64,000 bases of DNA from the NCBI RefSeq assembly GCF_000002425.4, contig NC_037264.1, positions 14,105,262 through 14,169,261 on the forward strand, in the 5' to 3' direction. Under the pieces are notes generated by a model. It was not told where the DNA came from, did no database searches, and saw only the letters and a program-made list of their open reading frames with translations. This document shows positions 23,425-36,100 of the stretch, piece by piece. The stretch comes from Physcomitrium patens. Its lineage: Eukaryota; Streptophyta; Bryopsida; Funariales; Funariaceae. Made by a program: the position numbers and the translations under genes. Numbering within the stretch: the first letter of the stretch is position 1; each line of letters starts with the position of its first letter.

Positions 23425-23725
23425 TTTATTTGTATTAAGTTTGAATTTAAAAACAATCTATTCTATTTCAAGAGACGATTATACATTCCAAAAGGCAAAG
23501 TATGATTATATATTCTTCAATTTCATCAAAACTTTTCAACAACCAAATATTTTAGATATGATAAGAATTTGGAGCTAATATCTAGAGATTTTTGGTAGAT
23601 TCAAATATGGAAGGCAGTCAAAGACTTTGTGCAATCATGTAATATTTGGTGAAGATCATAAACTCCTTGTCATCAATCTTATAGACTTCTTTAGTCATTA
23701 TCTATTCCAAAATAACCATGATAAA
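23425..23725 (+). repeat. Inverted 300-bp segment of copy B integrase region
   Basis: This segment matches copy C 20,219-20,515 (integrase zinc region, with an FWWPQMRKAVKDF-like stretch) on the plus strand, whereas the sequences on both sides match copy C on the minus strand. Copy C positions about 20,515-20,830 are missing. The arrangement is a local inversion with deletion inside copy B. Confidence 0.75.
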
Positions 23726-25524
23726 ATATCATGAGATAATATCATAAGACTTAAAAGAATTATTCTTAATATCATATATAAGAAGATCAAATGACATACT
23801 TGATTGAACTTGTATGATAAAGATTGAATCAATAATCAATTTTGATTTTATTGTTTGGAGATGAAAATGCTTTGACTTCAAGAGAATTATTCTTTATCAA
23901 TCAAAAGCTATATTTCTTTCTTTCGATACAAGATAAGAATATCTAAAAAGATTATTTAACAAACCTTGTTGTTTTTTAAATTGATAAGTGATCTTGAAAT
24001 CAAATCTTGATAAAGACATACTTCAATGGACTTGATGACGATTCAAAATACATATTGACATGAAGTACGTAAGGTTCTTCTTATTGATATTCAAGATGAT
24101 TAGACTTCAAGTACCTTCTAAATAATGATGTCATTCTTAAAATGAATCTACAATTACAAAAAGTTCTTTCTTGTAGATCTCATAGTTAATCTTGACTATT
24201 AAAAATTTCTTGGAATGAAAAGCTATCGGATAGAGCTTATTATTTGCTCCCATTTGTGACAAAATAAGACCCATAATAGAGTTTAAAGCATCTTTTTTCA
24301 TTAAAAATGCCTTAAAAAAGTTCACACAATACAAGATTGATGCAAAAATAAATTTTATTTTCAAAGCTTCAAAATTTGTTTTAACTTCTTTATTCTATTG
24401 AAGTTTGTCTTTATATGATAGGTGTGCAAGAAGAGCCACAACTTGAAAAAATTTCTTAATGAAGATTTGGTAATAATTAAAAAATCTCAAAAAATATTGC
24501 ACATTTTTTATTATTTTTTAAATCTTCTAATTTATGATAGTCTAGACCTTCTTAGGATCCATCATAAGGCTATTATTTGAAATGATGTATTTTAAGAAGT
24601 CATTTTGAATGATATGAAATATATACTTTTTTTATCTTAATATAGAATTTTGAATCTTTTAGTTTTCATAACAGATTAAAAACATGAAGTTTATAATCTT
24701 CAATGGTTTTAGAATAAATTAAGATGTCATCCAAATAATAGATGATAAACTTATCAAGAAATTCACAAAAGACATCATTTATTAGATGTTAAAAAATAGC
24801 TTATACATTTATGAATTCAAACAACAAAACATTATATTTGAATTATCCATACTTGATTTATAATAAAAAAAAAATATTTATCTCTTTTTTTAATGCTTTT
24901 CAAGTTATATGTTCTTTGTAGATCTATTTTTATATAGATCTTTGCTTCATTGAGTTGACTAAGAAGTCTTGAAATCAAAGATAAAGAATACCTATTATTA
25001 ATGGTATCCTTATTAAGTCTTTAATAGTCTATACATATTTGTAAAGATCCATCTTTTTTCTTAGAAATAAGATAAGAGCTCCTACTAGAGATTTTGAATG
25101 GCATATGAAGTTCTTGGCCAAGTTCTTGTAAATGCACTTATTTTCCATAATCAAAAATAAATGTGACATATATAACAGAAGATGATCTTTCTTTTGTCAC
25201 ATATATGAAAGCTTTTGTACCTACTAATTAAGGTTTGGATATATTAAACTTATGTATTTTTGTTTGACAAAAAAATTTTGAATTAAACTATAAAGAAATT
25301 TAAGGTTATAAGAAATCTAATCTATTTGAGGATTATACTTTTTTAACCATGGTAATTCTAAAATAACTAAATTATGGATAGATCTTATCATAATAAATAT
25401 TACTATATTAATATAATCTTCAATTGCTACATTTAAAGAAACACTATCATATGTAACATCTTCAAAAGATAACAAATGACCATCTATGACTTCTACATGT
25501 ATAGGTTTAATTTTCTTGATTAAT

Positions 25525-25526
<2 letters not shown>

Positions 25527-25555
<29 letters not shown>
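25527..25555. repeat. Poly-T tract, 29 nt, inside protease region of copy B
   Basis: The run lies in the part equivalent to copy C 18,255-18,275 (AGTAAAGAAAACTAAACC), an A-rich coding stretch on the element strand. Confidence 0.85.
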
Positions 25556-25558
<3 letters not shown>

Positions 25559-27006
25559 CAAAATCTTTGTTTATAAAACATATTGAGGCTCTTCAATCTA
25601 ATTAAGCAAAGACTTTGTGATACTTAGATCCTAAATATACTTCTATTATAAAATAAGATGGAGGATTTGAAAAGAAGATAGGACCTTCACTAGATGTTGC
25701 ATATGATTTTAGCCATATAGTTCCTATTATAGCTAAAGAAACTTGTTTTATAATACATTGTCTTTTCTAGCAACCATGCTCCTTATTTTGTGATTACATT
25801 ATTTTTTAAATAATATTAAGTAGTGTGCTTGGATTCTCCATAATATAGGTACAAATTCCTTGATTCAATTTTTTCTTACTTAGTAAGAGGTTTAAAACAT
25901 ACTATATCAATTCACATTAATTTTGGTCTTAACAAATAAGTTTTTGAAAACTAACAAGTTACTGTTATTGCTTGATTTATTCTTCTCCATCCAAATCTTT
26001 ATTCTAGATGCCTTTCAAATAGTTGATTGTTATGTGTAATGGCTTGAAGAATAAATTATTCTAAAGAATTTATTTTTGGCATAGTCAATAACAAATCTAT
26101 GATAATATCCTTTAATCTATATTAAAAGTGATTGATAAGGGCTTTATTATTATAGTCCATGTCATAAGCAAGATTTTAGAATTCAACAGCATATATAATG
26201 GTTGATTGTGATCTTTTTTATAAAGATAAGAGCTTGATCACTACACTCTTCCTTAATGACTTTTTTCAAATGTAGTCGTAAATATTTTTAGAAATGAATT
26301 CAAATTATAAAAAAGTCATGAATCTTTTCTATTAAAGATATAATCTTAGAAAGAATACTTCTAGATAGTAAAGCATCTATAAGTCCAATTTAAATAAATC
26401 CATCAAAATATTATAAAAGATGTAACCTTAAATAGAACTTGATATGTTAGAGAAATCCTCAAAATTTTGATCTTGTTCCATCAAATCTTTTAGGCATACT
26501 AATCTTTGCATTTTTTATACTTGTAGAAGCAAATCTTCTTAGATTTGGTTGTGGGATCAATCTACTTGCTTCCTTCAATTGTGCAACTTCTTAATGTAGA
26601 TTCTAAACTTCTTCTATAGATGTAAAAATAGAGATTCTATAGTTGATGTTGGTGATGTGTGAAATTTCTATCCTAAGAATGTTAACAAGCTCATGAAGAT
26701 CAAGAATAGTTGTAAAACTATTCTAATTTCTGACAAGTATAGCATCTATAATTTTTTATTTCATTTCAAACAACTTAATAAATCCATAAGTCAAATTAGA
26801 TGAGGGTAATTTGCAACCTTTGATATTAAATGAAAATCTCCAAAAGAAGAATAATCCACTCTTTTTAAGAAAAAAATCAATGTTAAAAAAATGAATGTTG
26901 TTCAAGGTAAATAGTTTGCAATCTTTGAAATACAACAATAGAAGTAGGATAATATAATTATTTTTAAAAATAAGACAAAAATAATGAATTGGAGATTTTG
27001 TTAATA

Positions 27007-27540
27007 TATCATGGATAAGAATTCAAAGAAGACATATAAAAAATAAAAAATAAATTAAAAATAGATAACAAATTAAAAATAAGAAAGTAAATATATTTAA
27101 TAAAAAACTAAAATGACTATTGCCAAAGGCTAAAAAACTAAAGACTCTTGAAATTAGATTAAAAGCAAGAAAAGAGTTGACAAGAATAGAGAAGATTTTA
27201 CTCTTACCTCTATATATACTATCTATCTAAGAGCTATATAATAACATTTTATAGGACCTCCAACATGTGTTTAATTTATAAGACACGTGTCTTGACTTAT
27301 AAGACAAGTTTTCTATAAGTGTACCACATTGTTAGCTTATACCATAAGCTATCAACACACATGACACATGGTTAATTTTTTGATCAAGTTTTTAATCTAC
27401 CAATCATCTATAGACATGTATAAAGGTGAAACCACATCAATCGAGCTTCTAGGAAGCTTTTCTATAAGATATTATCAAATTAAATTATTTTATTTATTTC
27501 TACTTATTCATATTTTTTAAATAATTATAAATATATCTAT
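27007..27540 (-). repeat. 5' LTR of Gypsy copy B
   Basis: The reverse complement aligns over its whole length with the copy C LTRs, including the TATATATAC box and the AAGTCAAG/CTTGACTT block. The left limit is TATCATGGATAAGAATTC, a decayed form of the LTR end. The outer end near 27,540 is approximate. Confidence 0.75.
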
Positions 27541-29370
27541 AATACTAAGATAACAAAGTCATATTAACTAATAAATACATAGTATATTAACTAATAAATA
27601 CATATTATATTAATTAGCCTTAAGATTTTTTTAAAATATTTTTTATGAATACTTATCAACTTTTAGTCAAGATTTGTTGTATTTAGACAACTAAATATAT
27701 AACATATGTGTAGTTGTAGGTATTAAATAATGGCCAAATAATCACCCAAGATAATATCTTAATACTTAATAGATATAAGAAAATAATTTAATTATCCTTT
27801 CCAAATTAAAAAATTAAAATTTAGTTCTAGAATGTTTTATGGTTTAGAATATATTTTATAAATTTAATTAATTAAACTAAATTAGATTTAGGTGTTTGAT
27901 AATTAAATTAAATTAAAGCTAATAAAAAATTAATTTTTTCTCCAAATAGTTTAGATAAACCATGTAGATCAGTGAATTAATTGAATTATTTTTAAACCTA
28001 ATCAAAGATCCAAATTATAATTATATATATAGCCTTATTTGAGAAAATGATGGTTCTTTCTATTTAATCAAATTACACCTAAGTTCTCATATTCAACAAA
28101 GTTAGTTTTGATCTTATAAATATGATTGTCAATATTTGTTTTAAAATAAAGAAGATAGATCTTGTCAAATCATGTATCAAAGTAGACTTAAGTTTTTTAC
28201 TCTATCAATGGTATTTATATCATTGTTCTAAATATTGGTGGAAGAAAAAAAAAAAAAAAAAAAAAAAAAAACTTTAAGATTTTGATGGTTTCTAAACAAG
28301 TTGCTTATGTGGCTATTATATTTAATGTTTTGCAATTAGGCCAAAATTTGCAAGGTAGAACCTTTTCTAATCCAAAGATGTGTGAATCTAACTAGAAGTG
28401 TGTAATTAATGCATATCTAACTCTATCTAATTTATTGGTAGTACTTAGTGCCTTTTAGTTTGTCATTGTGGATCTCATCATGTTTCATTGACTTGATTAT
28501 TTTTTCTCTATTTATTCTTTCAATTCCTTACTCTAAACTTTATTAGTATAAGGATTCTTTAAAACTAGTTGGAAGATATGAAAGATAGTCCATTGATCTT
28601 ATGAAGAATTGAGAGGGAACTCAATGGATTCACTTCAAAGGATTGAGAATATATCATTGTAGTTCTTAGAGAAACTATTAAATGATACAAACCTAGCATA
28701 TTGGTTTTGAGTTGTAATTTGCAATAGTTTAACTAGAATTTTTATTATATCATTTTAAATTTTTTAGTATGGTTATAAAAGCATTTTATAGATTTATTTA
28801 ATCATTCAAGAATCCTAACATATTTCTTTGAAGTATATACAAAGCTTATACAAACAACTCAAGCTATAAATACTTGGCCAAATAATAAAAAAGATGACAA
28901 ATTGGTGAATTTACTGACCAAGTTGTTGTACTTGATTGTTTAGGTAATGTAGTTGTCTAAGTCTTAGTTAACTATGTAATGCAATAACTTGGATCTTGGT
29001 GATTTGAAGACATATTTGATTTAAGGTTCTTCTTGATATGATATTATATCTATTTGAATACAAACTATAAGTAAAACAAAGGTGTTATGTTATTGTTTGG
29101 ACAAAACGTCAAAAAAAGACCTATGTCAATCAATTATAATGTGAGTTGCAGAGCTATGACTTAGGCTTGATTGTCAAATTTTTAAAAAGTCATATATTAA
29201 GAAGCTATTGAGTTTTAAAACTTAATCAAATTTATTTTCCCAATGTGTTCAATCATCAATGATATGTAACTCATTGTAATTTTCTTTGTAACAATCTTTT
29301 TAATATGTATATATTTATATATACTTCTAGAACTTGGACATGTGCAATGTAAGTTAATCGTACTGCTGAT
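27541..29370. other. AT-rich stretch, unassigned, with a 23-bp tandem repeat and poly-A
   Basis: It contains about 2.5 copies of a 23-bp unit (27,561-27,617, ATATTAACTAATAAATACAT) and a 27-nt poly-A run (28,245-28,271). No domain, LTR end or RNA gene is recognised. It is probably decayed element DNA. Composition becomes ordinary at about 29,370. Confidence 0.45.
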
Positions 29371-32300
29371 GCAGCATCTTCTAATCACATTAAGAAAATA
29401 AATAGAAATATGTATTCATCAACTACTGTTGGAAATCAGTCACGATATCTGGAAAGAGGTTAGAGGTGGCCTCTCTGCCTATTTCAAATGAGAAATGTCC
29501 GTGCAATAAACGAATTTCATTGACTTGTTTGAGTCTTTCAGCTTCAAAGGTGATGTCGGTGTTGTGAATGCAAGATCAACACCATACTCTTTGATTTACC
29601 AGTCATATGGTGGTTGAAAGGAATGTACAACAATCAGTATGGTGGGTGGCATTACTTGTAGTGAGGAACATGAAACGTGCACTGCGGGGAATGGTTACGA
29701 AAGAATCCTGTCGCAGAATCAAGGCAAAAATAAATCTGTAAACAGTGCTCTTTCACAATATTCGATTCTCGATTCGGTATCGAAATATATTGCTAGGATT
29801 GTAAACCAATAATCAAATCAACTTGCGAGAGCAATTACCATTGGCAATGCACAGTTTGCAATGCCAGCTGTTATAATCCTTCAAATTGCTGATGAGAAAT
29901 CATCCCCGTACTGGAGGGCCCAACACATCCTAAAGGAGAAGACTTCGAGACAAAGCAACGGATGCCAGGAATAGGACCCATGAGCAGCATTGATGGCGGG
30001 TGGGACCCGCACTCAGAGTTTCAAACAACTTACACTAGAAAAGGGGCACACTTTGAGTTGCATACACATGTTGAAGATTAGGCGAGAATTCGGGAATGAG
30101 ACACGAATTGAGGTTTAATTTTAGCCTCTCCATCGCAAGCACGCTCGCTCTAACGTGCGAGACAAAGCAGCACTACACTTTCGCGTTTGAAAATTGTTTC
30201 CTTATATGCTCCACAATCCACGTTCTTTCGCCGGAGTAGATTCAAACCGAAGTTTTTGAATCAGACCCTGATCGTCGTCGGTATGCGGGGTCCCATCCTC
30301 CTCCGAGACCGATGTTTCACCCGAGGGTCCATCTTGAAAGCCGGGATTCGTTCCTCCTTGACCTTTACTAGTTGGCTATGACTTGAATGCTTGGCGCGAG
30401 AGTCAAGCTTGGGTTATCTGTCGACGAGACGCTCGGCTGCTTAGCTGAATTTAGATCGGTTAGGACTTTGGATGAATAACATTTCATTCGGCGAAAGCTG
30501 CATCAGTAAAGGATCGGACCAAGGCCGTGGTATTCGTTCCCGGTAAAAACAATCACAGTGCTGCAGGATAAAAACATTTAGAAACCATAAAACAACAAAT
30601 TGGTTCATTATCTTTTACCAGGATACCGTCTGGCACAAGGATGTCGCGTCATTGTGTACCCACAGAATACTGATATACTTCAATAGATACTTCAACAATT
30701 ATGCGCATCCATGATGTTTTTACTGAAATGCAATTAAAATCGACACAAGAGTTAAGCGCATTTACTATTCACCTCGTCCACGGTTTAAGTACCCAATAAT
30801 AGAAACACGAGTTGAATTTTTAAAGGATAACATGAACCAATTGACTGAAAAATGAAGAGTGAGAACAAATGTCTCCCTGTCCCCAACGGTCCTGCACAGG
30901 AATGTTAAAAACACGAAAGAGTTATAAATAGGAGGATTGGATTCATCGAAGTGCAAATTTGCAGCCTTAAAAGAAGATTATTCGGAGTGTCATCTCCACT
31001 TCATTAATGTATGCAGAAAAATCACCGTCGCTTCTCGACCAGCCCATAACTTTTACGAAACTCTTACGTCGAAAACGACATCAAGGTACTGAAGAAGCTC
31101 TCGATATCTAATGGCTGAGAAACGAGAATGGTACGTGACGAACTGTAAAGTGGAAGAAGGGAATGAGAGTAATTTAGAAAGCTGACACAATCGAACGGGA
31201 ATCGTAGGTACACGAGAAAAAGGAAATTAGGAGTGAAGAAGGGTCGCAACGGTGAATGGGAATTAGGAAGGAGAGAGATGGAGATACGGGCCCACCGAAC
31301 GCAATCCGCGGTGACCCACAAGCGAGACGATGAATACGGATTGGCGAATTGTGCTCTGCACTGGAAGTTTTGAACAAATTTAACAAAAGTGGCGTGAAGT
31401 TAGAACTGGAAGGTTACATACACTCGGGTGAGACCCACAAGCTCTGCTGTCCCCATCCAGAATGAAGATGGGCATTCAAAACTGCAAGTGAGGGCTTAGT
31501 GGAGGAGAAACAAAGGGGCGAGATGACCAGAAGCCGAAGAGGAACGACCAGAAAACGCTGCTTCGTCTGTCAAATCCCCACAAAACCGAAGAAAGACCTA
31601 TCAAGGAAGGTGCAATTTGGGTGCACAGATGGATGGAAAGTTGAATACTGTTCACTATTCCCCGAACAAGAGTTCCATCTTTACGCGCCGTGATTGTTGG
31701 GAAACAAAGTGGCCAACCAGACGGTCCCAGATCATTATCCTTCTCCCGCAATCATCCTGGACCGCGTGGTTGGGTGTGGAAATGGGGCGGTGCAGACTGC
31801 GCGCCCCGGCTGGAGCGAGGTGAAAGAGAGCACCTCGTGGTCGCGCGCAGGGTTCGCATCGCGGTCCCACAGTTTCTCCTTCAGATTCGCTTGACATGCT
31901 TTGTCTTACTCCTACTCAGCACCGAGAGGGCGGGCGAGAGAGAGAGCGAGAGATTTCCTCGTCATCAAGTTGGTACCATTCTTTGAGTTAGGGGTAGCTC
32001 AATCAACAAATCCTGGCAATTGGGCAATTGCACTGCGTGCTTCCTGAGCACAGAATAGTGTATTGTAGGAAACCAAGAGTGAGGAAAGTTGAGATTGGGA
32101 AAGAGGCGAGAGCGAGGGACACGTTGTTATTGTTCGAGAGGGAATTGCAGAGGAACGCTGGCGTTGCTGTTTTTCTATTTTTCTGGGGCCTCGTTCGCAG
32201 GCGTTTCGGAAGAGGGCACGATTGTGTACAAGGTGAAGCGTGCGGACTGTGAGAATGTCTGCAAGATGGGTCGAAGTTGCCCCGGAGATATGACTACATT

Positions 32301-33198
32301 TTGAGTGCCGGAAAAGCCGACATTGTGGCTAGGGTGCTCTTGGCCGTGCAGAAAACGAGAGTAGGTAGGCGGGTGGGAGATGTGGTGGCTAGTTGGCGCA
32401 GTTGGTGGTGTGAGCGATGCAGGATAAACTTGGTGGCGCGGAGATTGTGCGAGTGTGTGAGATCATAAGTGTTCAGAGTGTGTCATGATGCAGGGAAGAT
32501 ACAGGGATATGCACACCAGCGAGAGTTACCAGGTTGTACAGGTCTGTGGTGAGTGGGGGCGCTAGAAAGCAGCGTTGTTTGGACAGGGTTGTGGCCTGGT
32601 GGATGTTCTAACTTGGCGGTTTACGTAGGGAGAAGCAGAAGGTTTTCCTCGTGCTTGTAGGTAAGGCGTTGTATGCATTTTGATCTTGTCACTTTTCATG
32701 TCGGCGCCAGTAAGGACTATTAGAAAAATCTCTATGAATGACCGCTTTTGGATGACATATTTTTTGGGCAATTTCTCTCTGTGATGTGTTGGCACTGGCA
32801 GTGAGCCCTGGTTTTCGGACGGAAGTGGATCTTGTGCCTGGGGTGAAAGACAAAAATGTTGAAATTGCTCAGCCGTTATTTTCCGGCATGGCCCTCGGTG
32901 AGTAACCTATTGATATGCATGCAGGGAAGGAGGGTACGCCCCTGCAATAGAATAACTCGGGAAGGTGACTGTTGGTCGATGTTTGGTTGGGTAGTTTGGA
33001 AACCCCAGTGTACGTGTGAAGAAGAAAACATTCCAGATTGGCCGCGCCTTGTGCAGCATGTAGAAAGCGGGTCCAATGTCTGTGCGGGGGCGCTTTGTTG
33101 CGGAGGATTAACGTGGTTGGAGAGGGCAGATGTATAGTCCTGGTAGGGGTGATGCCCGTGCAACTGCGCTGCCCAATGCTCGCGACTCATCGACTTCC
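29371..33198. other. Intergenic and 5' leader region upstream of the POWERDRESS-like gene
   Basis: Base composition here is balanced and unlike the element block to the left. Short ORFs on both strands (longest about 110 codons) show no domain and no conserved coding pattern, so I call no gene. The part from about 31,900 on, with GA-rich words such as GAGAGAGAGAGCGAGAG near 31,935, is a plausible promoter or untranslated leader of the gene that starts at 33,199. It contains several upstream ATGs. I cannot place the transcription start. Confidence 0.4.
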
Positions 33199-36100
33199 AT
33201 GCCTATCGATCACGCATCAGCGTGGCACAGAGAGCCTTACAACCGGGATGCGAGGTTAGATAGAGGTGACAGGGAGAGGATTATCGGAGGGAAGAGGGAG
33301 TGGAATTCGGACAGAGCTTCGTTTGGAGCGCCTTATCCCAGAGCCTTCGGTGGGCTGCACCCTGTGAACGGGAGCCTTGGACCTCCGAACAAGCGTCGGC
33401 TGAACGGTGAGTGGAAGCGATTAGGCACATGAAAACTTTGGTCGTACGGGAATGGGTGTGTCCCTTTGACCTGTTGGCTCGCGCAGGTAGCAGTGTTGGA
33501 CTAGATCGGGTGTGCGAAGAAAGGGGTGTTGATTTGTATTCGGATGGTTGGGTTGTCCTTTGTTGCAGGGCGACACACCGGGTTTCACAACGAGGGCGGG
33601 CGGTATGTGTCACCAGGACATCGAGGGGAGCCGCCGTTCGGGTCCGTGGGCCCTGTGGAGAACGGGTTAGGACGGAAGTTTGACAGAGAGTCGTTCTATC
33701 CAGGATCAGGATGTCCTGTCGGGGGTTCGGGGTTCGGCAACGGTGTGGGCGTGGACCAGCGTGCGAAGGAATTGGAGGAGAGGCACAAGAAGGAACCTTT
33801 TCTGCTGTTGAGAGACGGCAGGGACGGCGGGAGCTGTGGCGGAATCGAGCATGGCGTGCGTTCGTTTCCTTCTCAAGCGGTGTGTGAGGCAGAGAAGAGT
33901 TGTTGGGAGAGGGAGAGATCGAAAGGAGCGGTGGGTAATGGTTGGGAGTCGTCGCAGAAATTGCAGCGAGATCTTCGTGAGAGGGTGGGCGGAAAGGCGG
34001 AGGGTTACAGCAGAAGGGAGGGGAAGTTGTCCCAGCACGACGGAGGAAGGGAGTGGTCGCAGGCGGACAAGGAGTTGGAGGGGCGTAGAGTGGACGGGTA
34101 CGGGAGTAGCAGTCGGGACGGTTTGACGGGTGACGGCGTGGGTGGAATCAAGGAGGCAGTGGGTGGGTGTGAGTGGAGGCGGAAGGAGAGGTCGAGTTCC
34201 GTGAGTGCATCCCGAAGCGGTAGTTATGTTGCAAGTAGCGGGACCGCGAAGGGGCCCGTGGGGAGACCCCAGGCGCTGGACGTGTCCGGGAGCGCGTCGT
34301 CGCCACAGGTTTCACCCCATTCGACAGCTTCGCCAGGGGTGCAGGAAGCGAGTCGCGATGATGGGAGCCAACCGTCTCCGCCGAAACGGCCTCGGCTGGG
34401 GTGGGGTCAAGGACTTGCAAAGTACGAGAAGAAGAAGGTTGTGGAGACGGATGAGGTTGGGGTGTCCGCATCGGGAGGCAGCGTGTCGGGAAGGGAAAGA
34501 TCGAGTGTAAGTGGCGCAACGACGGAAGTGGTGCAGACGCAGGAGTCGCAGGCAGCAGAGGAAAGCCCCGTGTCTGTTGTGTCGAATCTGAGCACATTGC
34601 CTCCGCTGACGCCGTCAGCATCACCTTCGCAGCAGGCAGCGGAAGGTACGTCGGAATGGATGGGATATGATGGATTGTGTTGAGCAGCTGGTGTTTATGG
34701 TGCAGGAGTGGGTGCGTGAATGGGTGATGGATGTGTGGATGGGATGGCAGCTTTTGCGGATGTGAGTTTTGGGGAAGGGGAGTCGAGCGGTGAGAGTGAG
34801 AAGCGAGGTGTGAGAGGGTGCAGAGGTGTTGACTTGTGAGTCGTGGCGAGTGGGTGCGTGCAGTTGTGTCGAAGGCGATGGTGGAGTGTGACGGAGTGGA
34901 GCAAGAGGTAGTAGGCAAGGTATGCGAGAGAGTGGCAGCAGAAGCGGAGGCGGGCGGTTGGATTTCGAAGCCTGAGGGTGTGGTGGCGGATGATGTTGAG
35001 AAAAGAGGTAACATGCGTGCGGTGACAGAATGCGGGTTGGAAGAGAGCGTGAGACAAGGTGAATGCTGTGAGGCGTTGGGTTTGAAGGAGTCGATGGAGT
35101 GCCAAGCGTCACCGAAAGTGCGTGGGTCAGTTGAGCACTGCGGCGGTGTGGAGGTGGGTGGTGAGGTCGGTGTGAGTGACGCTGGTTCGAGATGGGCGAA
35201 GGAGGATATACTGCTGAGAGTGGAGAAAGTTGAGTATGAGATCGAGGAGGTCGAAAGGGAACTAGCGAAGGCGGAGAAGGTTGGGAGTGACAGGAGGGCA
35301 GCGGGTGAATGGGTTGCGGGAGTGGTTGGTGATGAGGGGAGTGCTGGCGTGGACGGTGTTGTGAAAGTGGAGGATGGAATTGATGACGGTGAAGCTATGG
35401 ACGTGGATGCAGCAGAGGTCCATCCGGGAAGGGTTGACAGTCGAGAAAGTGGCGAGGCGATGCAGGTTGCGTGTTCTGGTCGGAATTGGTCAGGAGGAGA
35501 GGAATGCGGAAATGGGAGATGGGGAAGCGACGGAGCTGGAGCAGCCGGGAATGTTGGGGAGCGAGTCGGGGGCGGCGTGAGTGAGGGTGGACACGGAGGA
35601 TCGGTGGACGATGGAGGAGTTCTGGAGGAAGGTGAGTTGGGTGAAGAGAAGCAAGAAGAGTGGACGTCGAAGCAGATGAGTGTGGGATTGGAGAGTGAGG
35701 GGAATCCGGCATACAGCCCTAGGGCAGAAACAGAGCCGGCACAGAGAGAGGAGATGGATGTGACAGCGGGTGTGTCAAAATGTGGGGTTGCAGAGAAGGA
35801 GGAGGCAGAGAGAAAGGTGATATCGTGGGATGTGGAGGTGGTTGCGAGAAGTTTGATGGAGGAGAATAAGAAGCGAGCCGAGCAGGCAAGGGAGACGTTT
35901 GTGCACCTTCTCAGGGAGGGTGTTGGCGTGGAAGGAACGTTGTACAGGTGTCCTGCGGAAGCAGGCGTATGGAAGGAGAACGTGGAGAGGCACTATCGGA
36001 ACCAGGAGAGGATGTTGGAGAAGATGGGAGAGAGACGGCAGTCGTTGAGGTTTGCGGAGCAGGTATTAGCGATGAGGTTTCGAGCACTGAAAGAGGCGTG

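Larger units (their letters stand above)
15586..27540 (-). mobile_element. Gypsy chromovirus copy B, minus strand, interrupted by copy C
   Basis: Read on the minus strand, the order is: 5' LTR 27,007-27,540; gag (about 25,750-26,750); protease (about 25,400-25,650); reverse transcriptase (about 24,500-25,200), with the YLDD catalytic motif still intact at 24,726-24,737; RNase H (about 24,000-24,420, including a 75-codon open stretch at 24,137-24,364); integrase pieces (23,290-24,000, rearranged); integrase tail and chromodomain (about 22,692-23,260); extra ORF (about 15,880-16,304); 3' LTR 15,586-15,862. Copy C (16,305-22,691) splits it between chromodomain and extra ORF. Its gag leader differs from that of copy C, so it may be a sister subfamily. 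It carries many stops and two long homopolymers (23,263-23,293 and 25,527-25,555). Confidence 0.85.

Noticed and set aside
31476..31897. Overlapping ORFs on both strands upstream of the POWERDRESS-like gene
   Set aside because: They are short, mutually overlapping and have no domain or conserved motif. The region is more likely promoter or leader.
34148..35014. Minus-strand ORF of 288 codons, with others at 34,621-35,112 and 35,911-36,720
   Set aside because: They lie opposite exons 2-4 of the POWERDRESS-like gene and are rich in Ser, Pro, His and Thr, as expected for the reverse of a GC-rich, Gly/Glu/Val-rich coding strand. No domain is present.
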